From assembly GCF_000763945.1 (NCBI RefSeq), contig NZ_JQFJ01000002.1, positions 744,001-808,000 of the forward strand: a stretch of 64,000 nt of DNA. The letters are read 5' to 3'. This document shows, one piece after another, positions 42,744 through 52,413 of the stretch. This DNA comes from Sphingopyxis sp. MWB1 (GTDB taxonomy: Bacteria > Pseudomonadota > Alphaproteobacteria > Sphingomonadales > Sphingomonadaceae). The stretch's first letter is position 1. The number at the start of each line of letters is the position of its first letter. Both the position numbers and the translations under genes were made by a program. Under the pieces are notes generated by a model. It made no database searches and had not been told where the DNA came from. It saw only the letters and a program-made list of their open reading frames with translations.

Positions 42744-43601
42744 TCACTGATCGGACATAAAAAGCCGTCGGCCATTTTCGGACAGGATCTTCGCCCGCTC
42801 CTCGGCCGTCAGGCCCAGCTTGTCCAGCGCCTCGACCGTTTGCGCCAGGCTGAACTGCGGATAATCGGACCCCAGCAGCACATGGTCGATCCCGACATTG
42901 CGGATCGTCCAGACAAATTCCTCCGCGAGCGGGGAATCGGCGACAAGCGTGACGATGGCCGAAATGTCGAAATAGATATTATTGCCGAACAATCCTTCGG
43001 CGGTGCGCGCCATTTTTAATATGTTCCAGAAGCGGAAATTCGTTCCGCCCATATGGGCAAAGACAAATTTGGTCTGGGGCGCCTGCAGCGCGAGGTTGAA
43101 TAATTTCTCGCTGTCGCCGCCGGGGACGATATGGGCATTGTCCATCACCACCACCAGCTTCAGCGCCCCGGCCTTTCGTACCAGCGCGAGCACGCGCGGG
43201 TCGGCGGGGTCAAATTTCTGGGTGTGCGGATGAATTTTCAGCACGCGGACGCCCAGCCCCGCCACCCGCTCCAGCTCCGCAAGGGCGGCATCGCCATCAT
43301 AGGGGTGCACCGTCGCAATCGGAACGATAGCGGGATGGGCCCTGGCGAGCGCGATCAGCCCGTCATTGCCGCGCCGGATTGCTTCCGGGTCGCCCGCCAG
43401 CGCCTGATTGGGGCCGCCGAACCACATGGCGCCGAAGCCGCTGACCTCCTGTCCGTCGCGGGCAAGCTGCGCCTCATAGTCCGCAACCGATTCAGCGCCG
43501 TTCCACAGATGGACATGGCTGTCGAAAGATTGCTGCGCGAACGAAGCAACGGGAAAAAGCAGGAGCGCCGCGGCAACACCCCCATGAAAAGCGCGGCGCA
43601 T
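42744..43601 (-). CDS. Secreted amidohydrolase-2 family protein
   Basis: 285 residues with a signal peptide (about 1-22, MRRAFHGGVAAALLLFPVAS) and the TIM-barrel metal motif SFDSHVHLWNG, plus VLLGSDYPQFSL toward the end. Similar to predicted metal-dependent hydrolases and amidohydrolases of COG2159. The substrate is unknown. It is three bases downstream of thiG, so probably in the same operon. Confidence 0.82.
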   Translation of the reverse strand: MRRAFHGGVAAALLLFPVASFAQQSFDSHVHLWNGAESVADYEAQLARDGQEVSGFGAMWFGGPNQALAGDPEAIRRGNDGLIALARAHPAIVPIATVHPYDGDAALAELERVAGLGVRVLKIHPHTQKFDPADPRVLALVRKAGALKLVVVMDNAHIVPGGDSEKLFNLALQAPQTKFVFAHMGGTNFRFWNILKMARTAEGLFGNNIYFDISAIVTLVADSPLAEEFVWTIRNVGIDHVLLGSDYPQFSLAQTVEALDKLGLTAEERAKILSENGRRLFMSDQ

Positions 43602-43604
43602 GAC

Positions 43605-44375
43605 TCAGATCAGCCCGGCGAGCGGGCTCGACGGGTCGGCATAGCGCCGCTGTCCCATGCGGCCCGCCAGATAGGCGTCGCGCCCGGCCTCGACCGCCGC
43701 CTTCATCGCGCGCGCCATGCGAATGGGATCCTTGGCTTCGGCAATGGCGGTGTTCATCAGCACGCCATCACAGCCCAATTCCATGGCGACCGCCGCATCG
43801 CTCGCCGTGCCGACGCCCGCATCGACGAGCACCGGCACCGAGGCACCCTCGACGATCAGGCGGATGGTCACGCGGTTCTGGATACCGAGGCCCGAGCCTA
43901 TCGGCGCGCCCAAAGGCATGATCGCGACCGCGCCCGCATCCTCCAGCTGTTTCGCCGCAATCGGATCATCGACGCAATAGACCATCGGCAAAAAGCCTTC
44001 CTTGGCCAGCACCTCGGTCGCCTCCAGCGTTTCGCGCATATTGGGGTAAAGCGTCTTCGCCTCCCCCAGCACTTCCAGCTTCACAAGGTCCCAGCCCCCG
44101 GCCTCGCGCGCGAGGCGCAGCGTGCGGATCGCATCATCGGCGTTAAAGCAGCCCGCCGTATTGGGCAGATAGGTGATCTTTTTTGGGTCGATATAATCGG
44201 TCAGCATCGGCGCCGTCGGGTCCGACACATTGACGCGCCGCACCGCGACGGTGACGATTTCCGCCCCCGACGCCTCGACCGCGGCGGCATTTTGTTCAAA
44301 ATCCTTGTATTTCCCCGTGCCCACGATCAGGCGCGAGGAAAAGCTCCGCCCGGCAACGCTCCATTGGTCGGTCAA
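43605..44375 (-). CDS. thiG: Thiazole synthase
   Basis: About 256 residues, a TIM-barrel enzyme that forms the thiamine thiazole from deoxyxylulose phosphate, dehydroglycine and ThiS thiocarboxylate. The catalytic lysine is in [17 protein letters not shown], and the phosphate site in [20 protein letters not shown]. Two TTG codons (44378, 44375) follow AGGAGG; spacing favours 44375, which overlaps the thiS stop as TTGA. Confidence 0.93.
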   Translation of the reverse strand: MTDQWSVAGRSFSSRLIVGTGKYKDFEQNAAAVEASGAEIVTVAVRRVNVSDPTAPMLTDYIDPKKITYLPNTAGCFNADDAIRTLRLAREAGGWDLVKLEVLGEAKTLYPNMRETLEATEVLAKEGFLPMVYCVDDPIAAKQLEDAGAVAIMPLGAPIGSGLGIQNRVTIRLIVEGASVPVLVDAGVGTASDAAVAMELGCDGVLMNTAIAEAKDPIRMARAMKAAVEAGRDAYLAGRMGQRRYADPSSPLAGLI

Positions 44376-44575
44376 CAACCGCCTCCTACGAAATGAACGA
44401 TTTCCAGCGCATCGCCCTCGGCAAGCGCCACATCGGCCAGCGTCGAGCGCGGTACAATCTCCCGATTGCGTTCAACCGCGACCTTTTTGACGTCCAGCCC
44501 CAGCGAGGCGACCAGATCGGCAACGCTGCCTTCGCGCACCTGCCGCGCTTCGCCATTGAGAATGATCGAAATCAT
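44372..44575 (-). CDS. thiS: Sulfur carrier protein ThiS, with terminal GGGC
   Basis: 67 residues of ubiquitin-like fold ([20 protein letters not shown]...[12 protein letters not shown]). ThiS normally ends in Gly-Gly, which is adenylated and thiolated. Here a further Gly and Cys follow, so the glycine pair is not terminal unless trimmed. The codons GTA GGA GGC GGT also hold the AGGAGG Shine-Dalgarno of thiG. No thiamine riboswitch is seen in the 90 bases upstream. Confidence 0.88.
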   Translation of the reverse strand: MISIILNGEARQVREGSVADLVASLGLDVKKVAVERNREIVPRSTLADVALAEGDALEIVHFVGGGC

Positions 44576-44665
44576 CGGATCGCCTGCCTGTCCTCGCTCT
44601 GCTTTGCCTTTTGATGTTCAGCCCATATAGGGGAGAGGATCATCGTCGCAACCGAAAGGCCGCCT

Positions 44666-45106
44666 TTGTCGCGCTCTCCGACCGTCTTCATTCTCTCCGG
44701 CCCCAATTTGAACCTGCTCGGCACCCGCGAGCCGGACATTTACGGCCATGACACGCTCGACGATATTCACGCCCGCCTCGCCGCGCGCGCGGGCGAACTG
44801 GGGGTCGAGATCGACTGCCGCCAGTCGAATCATGAAGGCGCGCTGATCGACTGGCTGCACGAGGCGCATTTTGCGGGGGCAAAGGCCGTTCTGCTCAACG
44901 CCGGGGGCTATACGCATACGTCGATTGCGCTGCATGATGCGATCAAGTCGATCCGGGTTCCCGTCATCGAGGTTCATCTGTCGGACCCGATGAAACGCGA
45001 ATCCTTTCGCCATATCAGCTATATAGGCATGGCGGCGACCGATCATTTCGCGGGGCATGGCGCGGAAAGCTATATGCTGGCGCTGGACGCCGCCGCGCGA
45101 CTCTGA
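44666..45106 (+). CDS. aroQ: 3-Dehydroquinate dehydratase, type II
   Basis: 146 residues with the family motif FILSGPNLNLLGTREPDIYG, SNHEGALIDWLHEA, LNAGGYTHTSIAL and EVHLSDPMKRESFRHISY. It dehydrates 3-dehydroquinate in the shikimate pathway. Start is TTG 44666, with AAAGG six bases before. It precedes accB-accC, a common alphaproteobacterial arrangement. Confidence 0.95.
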   Translation: MSRSPTVFILSGPNLNLLGTREPDIYGHDTLDDIHARLAARAGELGVEIDCRQSNHEGALIDWLHEAHFAGAKAVLLNAGGYTHTSIALHDAIKSIRVPVIEVHLSDPMKRESFRHISYIGMAATDHFAGHGAESYMLALDAAARL

Positions 45107-45174
45107 CAATAGGGCGCCATCAAAACCGGGGTCAGACCGCCCACAGGCGGCGGCATAACAACAGGATAATATTC

Positions 45175-45663
45175 ATGGGTGACCATAAAGAGCATGGCAT
45201 CAACATCGATCCGGCCTTTGTCCGCGCGCTCGCGGAACTGCTGGACGACACGCAGCTTTCGGAAATCGAGGTCGAGGATGGCGAGCGCAAGATCCGCGTC
45301 GCGCGCACGCTGACCGCCGCCGCGCCCGTCGCCTTTGCTCCGCCTGCGGCGGCAGCAGCACCCGCCGCTCCTGCCGCGGCCGCGGCTGGCGGAACCGCTC
45401 CCACCGCGCCCGCCGCCGATGCCGGACTTGCCGATGCGATCAAATCGCCGATGGTCGGCACCGTCTATCTGGCGCCCGAACCCGGCGCGCCCAATTTCGT
45501 GACGCCCGGCAATGCGGTAAAGGAAGGCGAGACCATCCTGATCATCGAGGCGATGAAGGTGATGAACCCGATCACCGCACCCAAATCTGGCACGCTCAAG
45601 GCCATTCATGTCGAAAACAGCCAGCCGGTCGAATTTGACCAGCCGCTGTTCAGCATCGACTGA
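45175..45663 (+). CDS. accB: Biotin carboxyl carrier protein of acetyl-CoA carboxylase
   Basis: 162 residues: an N-terminal helical domain, a 45-residue Ala/Pro linker, and a biotinyl domain with EAMKVMN (biotinylated lysine). It carries CO2 between AccC and AccAD for fatty acid synthesis. Twelve bases before accC. Confidence 0.96.
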   Translation: MGDHKEHGINIDPAFVRALAELLDDTQLSEIEVEDGERKIRVARTLTAAAPVAFAPPAAAAAPAAPAAAAAGGTAPTAPAADAGLADAIKSPMVGTVYLAPEPGAPNFVTPGNAVKEGETILIIEAMKVMNPITAPKSGTLKAIHVENSQPVEFDQPLFSID

Positions 45664-45675
45664 GGCCGCGCCCCT

Positions 45676-47025
45676 ATGGCTATCGAAAAACTGCTGATCG
45701 CCAATCGCGGCGAGATTGCGCTGCGAATCCACCGCGCCGCCCATGAAATGGGTATCAAGACGGTCGCGGTCCATTCGACCGCCGATACCGAGGCGATGCA
45801 CGTCCGCCTGGCCGATCAGGCCGTGTGCATCGGCCCGCCCGCAGCGAAGGACAGCTATCTCAACATCCCCGCGATCATCGCGGCGGCAGAGGTGACGGGC
45901 GCCGATGCCATTCACCCGGGCTATGGCTTCCTGTCCGAAAATGCGCGCTTTGCCGAGATTATCGAAGCGCATGACATGATCTTCGTCGGGCCCAAGCCTG
46001 AACATATCCGCACCATGGGCGACAAGGTGGAGGCCAAGCGCACCGCCGTCGAACTCGGCCTGCCGGTTGTCCCCGGCTCGCCCGGCGCCGTGACCTTCAG
46101 CGAAGAGACGAAAAAGCTGGCCGAGGAAATCGGTTATCCGGTGCTGGTCAAGGCGGCATCAGGCGGCGGCGGCCGGGGCATGAAAGTGGTGCCCGACGCC
46201 GACAGCCTCGAAAGCCTGATGAGCCAGGCATCGAGCGAGGCGGCGGCGGCCTTCGGCGACCCCACCGTTTACATGGAAAAATATCTCGGCAACCCGCGCC
46301 ACATCGAATTTCAGGTGTTCGGCGACGGCAAGGGCAATGCCATTCACCTCGGCGAACGCGACTGCTCGCTCCAGCGCCGCCACCAGAAAGTGCTCGAAGA
46401 AGCACCCTCGCCCGTCATCTCGGCCGAAGAACGCGCGCGCATGGGGCAGGTGTGCGCCGATGCCATGGCGAAGATGGGCTATCGCGGGGCGGGCACCATC
46501 GAATTTCTGTGGGAAAATGGCGAATTTTTCTTCATCGAAATGAACACCCGCATCCAGGTCGAACATCCGGTGACCGAAATGATCACCGGCTTTGACCTGG
46601 TGCGCGAACAGATTCGCATTGCCGACGGGCGCGATTTGTCGGTGGCGCAGGAAGATATCGAGTTTCGCGGTCACTCGATCGAGTGCCGCATCAATGCCGA
46701 AGATCCGCGCAGCTTCATGCCCTCGCCCGGCAAGATCACCGCCTATCATCCGGCGGGCGGCATGCATGTGCGCGTCGATAGCGGCCTTTACGCCGGCTAT
46801 TCGATCCCGCCCTATTATGACAGCATGATCGGCAAGCTGATCGTCTATGGCCGCACGCGCGAAAGCTGCATGATGCGGATGCGCCGGGCGCTTGAAGAAA
46901 TGGTGATCAGCGGGATCAAGACCAATATTCCGCTGCATCAGGCGCTGCTGACCCAGCCCGATGTGCTCGACGGCAATTATACGATCAAATGGCTCGAGCA
47001 ATGGCTCGCGGAGCAGGATGATTAA
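45676..47025 (+). CDS. accC: Biotin carboxylase
   Basis: 449 residues of the ATP-grasp fold: [14 protein letters not shown], the ATP lid [32 protein letters not shown] and the active-site [14 protein letters not shown]. Full length. A hairpin follows, ending the aroQ-accB-accC unit. Confidence 0.97.
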   Translation: MAIEKLLIANRGEIALRIHRAAHEMGIKTVAVHSTADTEAMHVRLADQAVCIGPPAAKDSYLNIPAIIAAAEVTGADAIHPGYGFLSENARFAEIIEAHDMIFVGPKPEHIRTMGDKVEAKRTAVELGLPVVPGSPGAVTFSEETKKLAEEIGYPVLVKAASGGGGRGMKVVPDADSLESLMSQASSEAAAAFGDPTVYMEKYLGNPRHIEFQVFGDGKGNAIHLGERDCSLQRRHQKVLEEAPSPVISAEERARMGQVCADAMAKMGYRGAGTIEFLWENGEFFFIEMNTRIQVEHPVTEMITGFDLVREQIRIADGRDLSVAQEDIEFRGHSIECRINAEDPRSFMPSPGKITAYHPAGGMHVRVDSGLYAGYSIPPYYDSMIGKLIVYGRTRESCMMRMRRALEEMVISGIKTNIPLHQALLTQPDVLDGNYTIKWLEQWLAEQDD

Positions 47026-47077
47026 GCCACGGTTCAACCAGAATCGGCTTTAAGCGTCGGACAGCTCCCGCCTTTTA

Positions 47078-47111
47078 ACGGGCGCTCCTTTTCAGGAAGG
47101 GGCGCCCGTTC
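47078..47111 (+). terminator. Terminator-like hairpin after accC
   Basis: AACGGGCGCTCC and GGGGCGCCCGTT form a 12-bp stem with one G-T pair and a ten-base loop, 53 bases after the accC stop. Only a short T-rich tail (CTTCC) follows, so efficiency is uncertain. Confidence 0.6.
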
Positions 47112-47146
47112 TTCCCTGTCCTTGCAAACTGGGTTATGACCCGAAT

Positions 47147-48499
47147 ATGTCGACTTTACCCTTCCGCTTCGCGCCCGCCGCGCTGGTCCTTCCGCTCGCC
47201 GCGTTCAGCTTTTCCGCCACCGCGCAAACCAGCGACGTCAAGGAAGATTCGGTCATCATCCAGCCCGACAAGGTGACCGACGACGCGCCCGAAGTCGAAA
47301 GCGCCGCCGAAGCCCAGTTGCCGAGCTGGAGCGAGGAGAATGCAACCGTCCTTCTGCGCGCGATCGAGAATATCGGCGCCGAGGGATTGTTCGCAAAGGA
47401 TTATAATCCCGACGGCCTCGCCGCCGCCATTTTGTCGGGCGACCAGCTTCGGCTCGACCGCACTGCAACCGACAGTTTCCTGCTTCTCGCCACCCATTTG
47501 CGCGACGGGCGCACGCCCAATGCCGCGCGCAAACAATGGTTCATGACCGACAAGGATGCCGAGCAGCTTCCGATACTCCCCCTGCTGCGCGCCGCGCTGA
47601 CCGAGGGACGGGTCGCGGAAACGCTCGCCGCCTTCAATCCCGGGCATCCCGATTTCGCGGCGCTCAGGAAAGCGTTGAAAGCTGCCAAGACCCCCGCGGA
47701 CGCCAACGCCATCCGCGTCAATATGGAGCGCTGGCGCTGGATGCCGCGCGAGCTTGGCGAGCGCTATGTCGTCAGCAATGTGCCCGAATATATGACCCGC
47801 GTGGTTCATGGCGGCACGGTTATCGCCAGCCACAAGGCGGTGGTGGGCAAGGCCTCGACCCCGACGCCGCAGCTCAACCCGATGGCGACGGGCATCATCG
47901 TCAATCCCAATTGGACGCTGCCGCGCAGCATCATCAACGAAGGCATTGGCCATACCATCGCGACCAACCCCGCCCGCGCCCGCGCACAGGGCTATACCTG
48001 GACGGGCAGCGGGAAAAATCTGTCGGTCGTTCAAAAGCCGGGGCCGAACAATGCGCTCGGGGTGATGAAGATGGAAATGCTCAACGAGCATGCCATCTAC
48101 CTCCACGACACGCCGTCGAAAAATGCCTTCAACGCTGAGAAACGCGCTTTCAGCCATGGCTGCATCCGCACCGAACGCGCGCTGCATTTCTCCGGCCTGA
48201 TGGCGGTGATGTTTGCAGGCAAAAGCCCCGAGGAATTTGGCGAAGCAATTGCCAGCGGCAAAACGACGCGCTTCGGCTTCGACAATCCCTTTCCCGTCTA
48301 TGTCGCTTATTGGACCGCGGTTCCCGACGGCAAGGGCGGGGTAAAGAAATTCGGCGACCTTTATGGCCGCGACGCCCCCGTCGTCGCCAGCTTTGACAAG
48401 CCGGGCCGCCCCGCCGCGATCGTCATCGCCGATCAGGCGCCGCCTGTCGTGCCGACGACGTCCCCGGTCACCACGGCGGAAACCAGCGGGATTTACTAA
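47147..48499 (+). CDS. L,D-transpeptidase, YcbB-like, exported
   Basis: 450 residues with a signal peptide (about 1-26, ending ATA). The N-terminal helical domain of the YcbB type (LPSWSEENATVLLRAIEN...) is followed by a YkuD catalytic domain with the active cysteine in SHGCIRTERALHF, near residue 338. It makes 3-3 crosslinks in peptidoglycan. The C-terminus carries a disordered tail (VVPTTSPVTTAETSGIY). Somewhat shorter than full YcbB. Confidence 0.88.
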   Translation: MSTLPFRFAPAALVLPLAAFSFSATAQTSDVKEDSVIIQPDKVTDDAPEVESAAEAQLPSWSEENATVLLRAIENIGAEGLFAKDYNPDGLAAAILSGDQLRLDRTATDSFLLLATHLRDGRTPNAARKQWFMTDKDAEQLPILPLLRAALTEGRVAETLAAFNPGHPDFAALRKALKAAKTPADANAIRVNMERWRWMPRELGERYVVSNVPEYMTRVVHGGTVIASHKAVVGKASTPTPQLNPMATGIIVNPNWTLPRSIINEGIGHTIATNPARARAQGYTWTGSGKNLSVVQKPGPNNALGVMKMEMLNEHAIYLHDTPSKNAFNAEKRAFSHGCIRTERALHFSGLMAVMFAGKSPEEFGEAIASGKTTRFGFDNPFPVYVAYWTAVPDGKGGVKKFGDLYGRDAPVVASFDKPGRPAAIVIADQAPPVVPTTSPVTTAETSGIY

Positions 48500-48542
48500 C
48501 GGGGTCCAAGGGGCGTGTTCAGGGCCCTTGCAACCATTATAT

Positions 48543-48609
48543 CCCCGCGAAAGCGGGGTATCCCCCTCCGGCAGGTTCGCTGACCGAAGATGGATCCCGC
48601 CTTCGCGGG
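48543..48609. repeat. Family D hairpins
   Basis: CCCCGCGAAAGCGGGG (48543-48558) and CCCGC-CTTC-GCGGG (48596-48609), two short hairpins with GAAA and CTTC loops in opposite orientation, between the convergent L,D-transpeptidase genes. No T-run follows either. They probably form a REPIN-like pair. Confidence 0.7.
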
Positions 48610-48648
48610 AGCACACTCCCAATACCCCTGTTTTGATTTCGGCAGTGC

Positions 48649-49386
48649 CTAATCCGCCGTCGTCGGAATAACCCCCGTCTCCGCCGCCGTCCGCACCCGA
48701 TGCTCGCTGCCCGAGACCCATTGCGTCGGTGGGTCGGGCGTCAGCGGCACATGCGGCATCACGCTGATCTTGTCAGCGAACAGCAGCCGCCCCGGTCCCA
48801 ATTGATAGAGGATGCGCGGCAGTAGTTCCTCACCAAAGACGAAACAGCCCTCGCTGCGCCCCAGCTTGCCTTGCGTCTCGATCAGCGAGGGTTCGGCATA
48901 CCAGGCACCATGGACGACGATGGCGCGAATATCCGCGTTGCTGTTGTCGGCCTCCAGCCCCGCGAGCCGCATCGACGAACCATTGGCGCCCCAATAATAA
49001 TCGCTGGTGCGATAGGCGCCGCGCGAGGTCGCAAGGCTTCCCACCTTGTTTGAAAAGCTTTTGAGCCAGCCATCATGCTGCGGGTCCGATCCCCGGCCAT
49101 GGGTGACCGGGAACATGTCGATTGTCCCGGCGATCATGTCGACGAGCGCAAAGCGCGGGCGCGAGGAAGGCAGGCCGAAATCAACAATCCCTACCCGGTC
49201 GGTCAGGGGGATATGCCGCGATTGCAGCGCAAGCTGCTGCCGCGCGACGGCGAGATAATCGACCGCCGGGGCCGGGGACAAGCCGGGCACCATCGCCGCC
49301 GCCCGCCGCACGCCGAGCGGCAGCGCGCCCAAGGCGCCGGCGCTGGCGAGCGCCCCTAACAGCCGTCTGCGGTTTATTTCGTTCAT
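48649..49386 (-). CDS. Murein L,D-transpeptidase catalytic domain protein
   Basis: 245 residues, with a twin-arginine-like leader (NRRRLLGALASAGALGA), and the YkuD_2-type active-site motif KLGRSEGCFVFGEE. It differs from the upstream convergent transpeptidase by using EGC rather than HGC before the catalytic cysteine. Its role in peptidoglycan remodelling is inferred from the family. Confidence 0.85.
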   Translation of the reverse strand: MNEINRRRLLGALASAGALGALPLGVRRAAAMVPGLSPAPAVDYLAVARQQLALQSRHIPLTDRVGIVDFGLPSSRPRFALVDMIAGTIDMFPVTHGRGSDPQHDGWLKSFSNKVGSLATSRGAYRTSDYYWGANGSSMRLAGLEADNSNADIRAIVVHGAWYAEPSLIETQGKLGRSEGCFVFGEELLPRILYQLGPGRLLFADKISVMPHVPLTPDPPTQWVSGSEHRVRTAAETGVIPTTAD

Positions 49387-49597
49387 CCTAACCCCATATC
49401 GCGCGGACCGGCGCCTTCAAAGCGGCGCTATCCGCAACCCTCCCACCTTCCTTAGCCGCGCTTTCGCCGCCAAAGACAAGCATGTTGGCGGACCGGCTGC
49501 GGGAAGATGTGGCATATTTGCCGTGAACAGCGGCTTACCGGGGACGCTGCCGCCGCCCCCGCTTGCCCATCCGCCGCGCGTTGGATAGGGATGCGCC

Positions 49598-49942
49598 ATG
49601 AAAGCAACCATCTGGCACAATCCCGCCTGCGGCACCTCGCGCAAGACCCTCGCCATCCTTCAGGAAACGCCGGGGGTCGATGTCACCATCGTCGAATATC
49701 TCAAAAACCCTTATGCGCGGGCCAAGCTGGTCCAGCTTTTCCGCGATGCCGGGGTCACGGCCAGGGAGGCGCTGCGCCTGCGCGGCACCGACGCCGCCGA
49801 ACAGGGGCTGCCCGATGCCAGCGAAGACGCGATCCTCGATGCGATGGCGGCCAACCCCGCCTATGTGAACCGCCCCTTTGTCGAAACCGACAAGGGCGTG
49901 CGTTTCTGCCGTCCGCAGGATGTGGTGCGCGAGATTCTGTAA
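49598..49942 (+). CDS. ArsC family (glutaredoxin-dependent) reductase
   Basis: 114 residues with thioredoxin fold: IWHNPACGTSRKTLAIL holds the single catalytic cysteine of ArsC, and the downstream arginine-rich RPFVETDKGVRFCRP matches the arsenate-binding end. Arsenate reductase activity is plausible; no ars regulator or pump is adjacent, so it may have a general role. Confidence 0.82.
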   Translation: MKATIWHNPACGTSRKTLAILQETPGVDVTIVEYLKNPYARAKLVQLFRDAGVTAREALRLRGTDAAEQGLPDASEDAILDAMAANPAYVNRPFVETDKGVRFCRPQDVVREIL

Positions 49943-49966
49943 GCCTGCGTCGAATCGCGCGCCGAT

Positions 49967-50731
49967 TCAGCGCCGCCGGACGCCATAATCGATGCGGATG
50001 CGGACCCAGCTTCCCACCTGCACCCGCCCGCCGATGCGCGGCGGGCGCACCCGGAATTGCCACGCCGCCGCCAGCACCGCGCGCATGATCTGCGATCCGG
50101 CGGGATGCTCATCGAGCCCGACGCAGTCCTCGACCCGGTAATCGGGCACGGTGCGGCACGCGATCAGCGCCCAGCCCGGTCCGCTGGCGGTCGCCAGATA
50201 GCCGCGCAATTCGGCATCGCTCGGCTCGCGATACCAGGCGGCGGCATAAAGCGGCTCGCCATTGGGCGCCGTCCCCACCCGCTCGCTATCGCCCGAAGCG
50301 CTGCCGCCGCCCACATTGGCCGGGCCATAAGCCGCCCCTTCCGATATCCGCACCCCGATACGCGGCCTGGCGGGCGCTTCCGGTCCGGGCGCGGGAATCG
50401 CCGGAGCGGTGACGCTTGCGGGCGCGGGCAACAAAATGGGCGGCGCAGGCGCACGCGGCGGCCGGACCACGGCCTCCGCCTGCTGCGGCGATGGCGCGGC
50501 GGGCTCGGCATTTTCTGCCGCAGCGGATGGGGCGGGAGCGGGCGCCTCCGCGCTTGTCCCGTCCGCCTCCAGACTGACGACGCTGATATAATCATCCTTC
50601 ACCCGAGGCCCAATCTGCGGCCCAAAGCCCAGCATCAGCAGCAAGAGCAGCAAGGCGACAACAAAGGCGAGCAGCATCGCCAGCACCCGCCGCCCAGCGC
50701 CGATGCTCAAAAGCTGGTCGCGGGACGCCAT
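49967..50731 (-). CDS. TonB-like membrane-anchored proline-rich protein
   Basis: 254 residues: one N-terminal membrane helix (LAMLLAFVVALLLLLLMLGF), a Pro/Ala-rich periplasm-spanning segment of about 90 residues, and a C-terminal domain ending AAAWQFRVRPPRIGGRVQVGSWVRIRIDYGVRRR. The end resembles the TonB C-terminal beta-strand pattern (W-x-F-x-P ... V-W-V-x-I-x-I). No exbB/exbD here. Function is inferred; it could also be an unrelated envelope protein. ATG 50731 chosen, as the frame upstream lacks a membrane protein start. Confidence 0.6.
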   Translation of the reverse strand: MASRDQLLSIGAGRRVLAMLLAFVVALLLLLLMLGFGPQIGPRVKDDYISVVSLEADGTSAEAPAPAPSAAAENAEPAAPSPQQAEAVVRPPRAPAPPILLPAPASVTAPAIPAPGPEAPARPRIGVRISEGAAYGPANVGGGSASGDSERVGTAPNGEPLYAAAWYREPSDAELRGYLATASGPGWALIACRTVPDYRVEDCVGLDEHPAGSQIMRAVLAAAWQFRVRPPRIGGRVQVGSWVRIRIDYGVRRR

Positions 50732-50867
50732 GCCGGACAGAAGGGAAGGGAAAGGAGAGGCCAGCGCAATAATCTTTAACAGCGGCGCTCGCCGCGCGAG
50801 CCGACGGAAGCAGGAAGACAAAGCGATAGGGGGAGGCCCCGGCTTTGACAAGCGATGCCGCCCGCCC

Positions 50868-51977
50868 CTAGCCCGCCGCGATCCGCCCGCCCGCAATGCG
50901 AAAGCGCGTCACGGTGCCCGGCATATCGGCGAACAGCGCGGCTTCGGTTCCGGTCAGCCACGCCTGCCCGCCCTGCGCGGCTATTCGTTCATAGAGCGCC
51001 GCACGGCGGGACGGGTCGAGATGCGCGGCGACCTCGTCGAGCAGGAGCACGGGCCGGCTCCCCCGCGCGCGCGCCACGCAGTCGCTGTGCGCGAGGATCA
51101 GCGATAGCAGCATCGCCTTTTGCTCGCCGGTCGAGCAGCGCGCCGCCGCGCGCCCGCTCAGCGCATGTTCGGCGAGCAGATCATCGCGGTGCGGCCCCGC
51201 CGTCGCGCGCCCAGCCGCCGCGTCGATCCGCCTCCGCTCGGCATAAAGGGCGCGCAAGGCTTCCGCCTCCCACGGCGTCGCCCGCACCGCTCCGTCGCTA
51301 TCGACCAGCGCCAGCCGGGGCCGGGCAAAGGGGGCGTCGGGCTGCTCGGCCAGTTCAGCCGATAGCGCCGCCAGCGTTTTTTGCCGCGCCGCATCCATCG
51401 CCGCGCCATGCTCGGCCATTTGCGCCTCCAGGCTCGCGAGCCATTGCGGATCGGCGGCGGGAAGGTCGGCGAGCAGCTTGCCGCGCGCGCGCATCGCGGC
51501 TTCATAGCGATTGCCATGCTGGGCGTGGCGTGGGTCGAGCGCGAGCACCAGCCGGTCAAGAAAGCGCCGCCGATTGCCCGCCGTATCGACGAACAGGCGG
51601 TCCATCGCCGGGGTTAGCCACAGCACGGCGATCCATTCGCCCAGCGCGCTCGCCGCCGCGCCCGCGCTGTTGATCCGCACCAGCCGCCGCCCCGGCTGCG
51701 CCGCCTCAACCCCCGTGCCCAGCGCCACAGGCGGCAGGTCCGCCCCCGCCTCTACCTCGGCGAAAATCGCAAAGCCGCCGCCCGCGCCGTCGCGCACCAT
51801 CTCGGACAGCGGCGCCCGGCGCAGCCCGCGTCCCGGCGCAAGCAGCGAAATCGCCTCCAAAATATTGGTCTTGCCCGCGCCATTGTCGCCATAGAGCGCC
51901 ACCAGCCCCGGCGCGGCGATCAGCTCCGCCACGGCGTGATTGCGAAAATCGGTCAGTGAAAGGCGAAGCAGGCTCAT
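50868..51977 (-). CDS. recF: DNA replication and repair protein RecF
   Basis: 369 residues, an ABC-type ATPase that loads RecA at gaps. Walker A: ALYGDNGAGKTNILEAISLLAPGRG; Walker B: PVLLLDEVAAHLDPSRR; N-terminus LRLSLTDFRNH. It is not next to dnaA-dnaN-gyrB, as usual in alphaproteobacteria. Confidence 0.93.
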   Translation of the reverse strand: MSLLRLSLTDFRNHAVAELIAAPGLVALYGDNGAGKTNILEAISLLAPGRGLRRAPLSEMVRDGAGGGFAIFAEVEAGADLPPVALGTGVEAAQPGRRLVRINSAGAAASALGEWIAVLWLTPAMDRLFVDTAGNRRRFLDRLVLALDPRHAQHGNRYEAAMRARGKLLADLPAADPQWLASLEAQMAEHGAAMDAARQKTLAALSAELAEQPDAPFARPRLALVDSDGAVRATPWEAEALRALYAERRRIDAAAGRATAGPHRDDLLAEHALSGRAAARCSTGEQKAMLLSLILAHSDCVARARGSRPVLLLDEVAAHLDPSRRAALYERIAAQGGQAWLTGTEAALFADMPGTVTRFRIAGGRIAAG

Positions 51978-52225
51978 GCCCGCCTGCCTCTAAACCTTTT
52001 TTTCGGCGGAGGGAAAGCGGCTTGCCATTCGGCACCGACCAGACATCGAAACAAAATTCATCTTGCGGTATTTCTCACCATTTATCGGCAATAATTCCAT
52101 CTCGCATTCGCCCGCGGGAGGGAAATATGGCCGTTAACTGCGGATGAATGAAATTGGCACGCCTCCTGCAATGTATTGGGCGTCCGCCGGATAGTCCGGT
52201 CGGGAGGATCGAAAGGAACAAAATC

Positions 52226-52354
52226 ATGGCCAACATCAACTTCACCGCCGTCAAAAGCTACGCCGTTGCCAGCTTCGCCTCGCTCTATTGCGCGGTCATG
52301 CTCTTCGCGCTCTCGGGCGCCAATGGTGCAGAGGTCGGCGCGCTCATCGTCTGA
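52226..52354 (+). CDS. Small hydrophobic protein upstream of pspC-like gene
   Basis: 42 residues (MANINFTAVKSYAVASFASL...), one probable helix and a short acidic C-terminus. AAAGGA precedes the ATG. Not recognised. It is 59 bases before the PspC-domain gene and may be cotranscribed with it. Confidence 0.55.
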   Translation: MANINFTAVKSYAVASFASLYCAVMLFALSGANGAEVGALIV

Positions 52355-52413
52355 GCCGCTGCCTCTCTCTCCCCCCGAAAAAGTCGGCGCAGCCGACACC
52401 AGAAAGGAAAGAC

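Noticed and set aside
44576..44665. Possible thiamine riboswitch upstream of thiS
   Set aside because: Only 90 bases separate thiS and aroQ and I find no CUGAGA box or matching P2-P4 arrangement on the minus strand.
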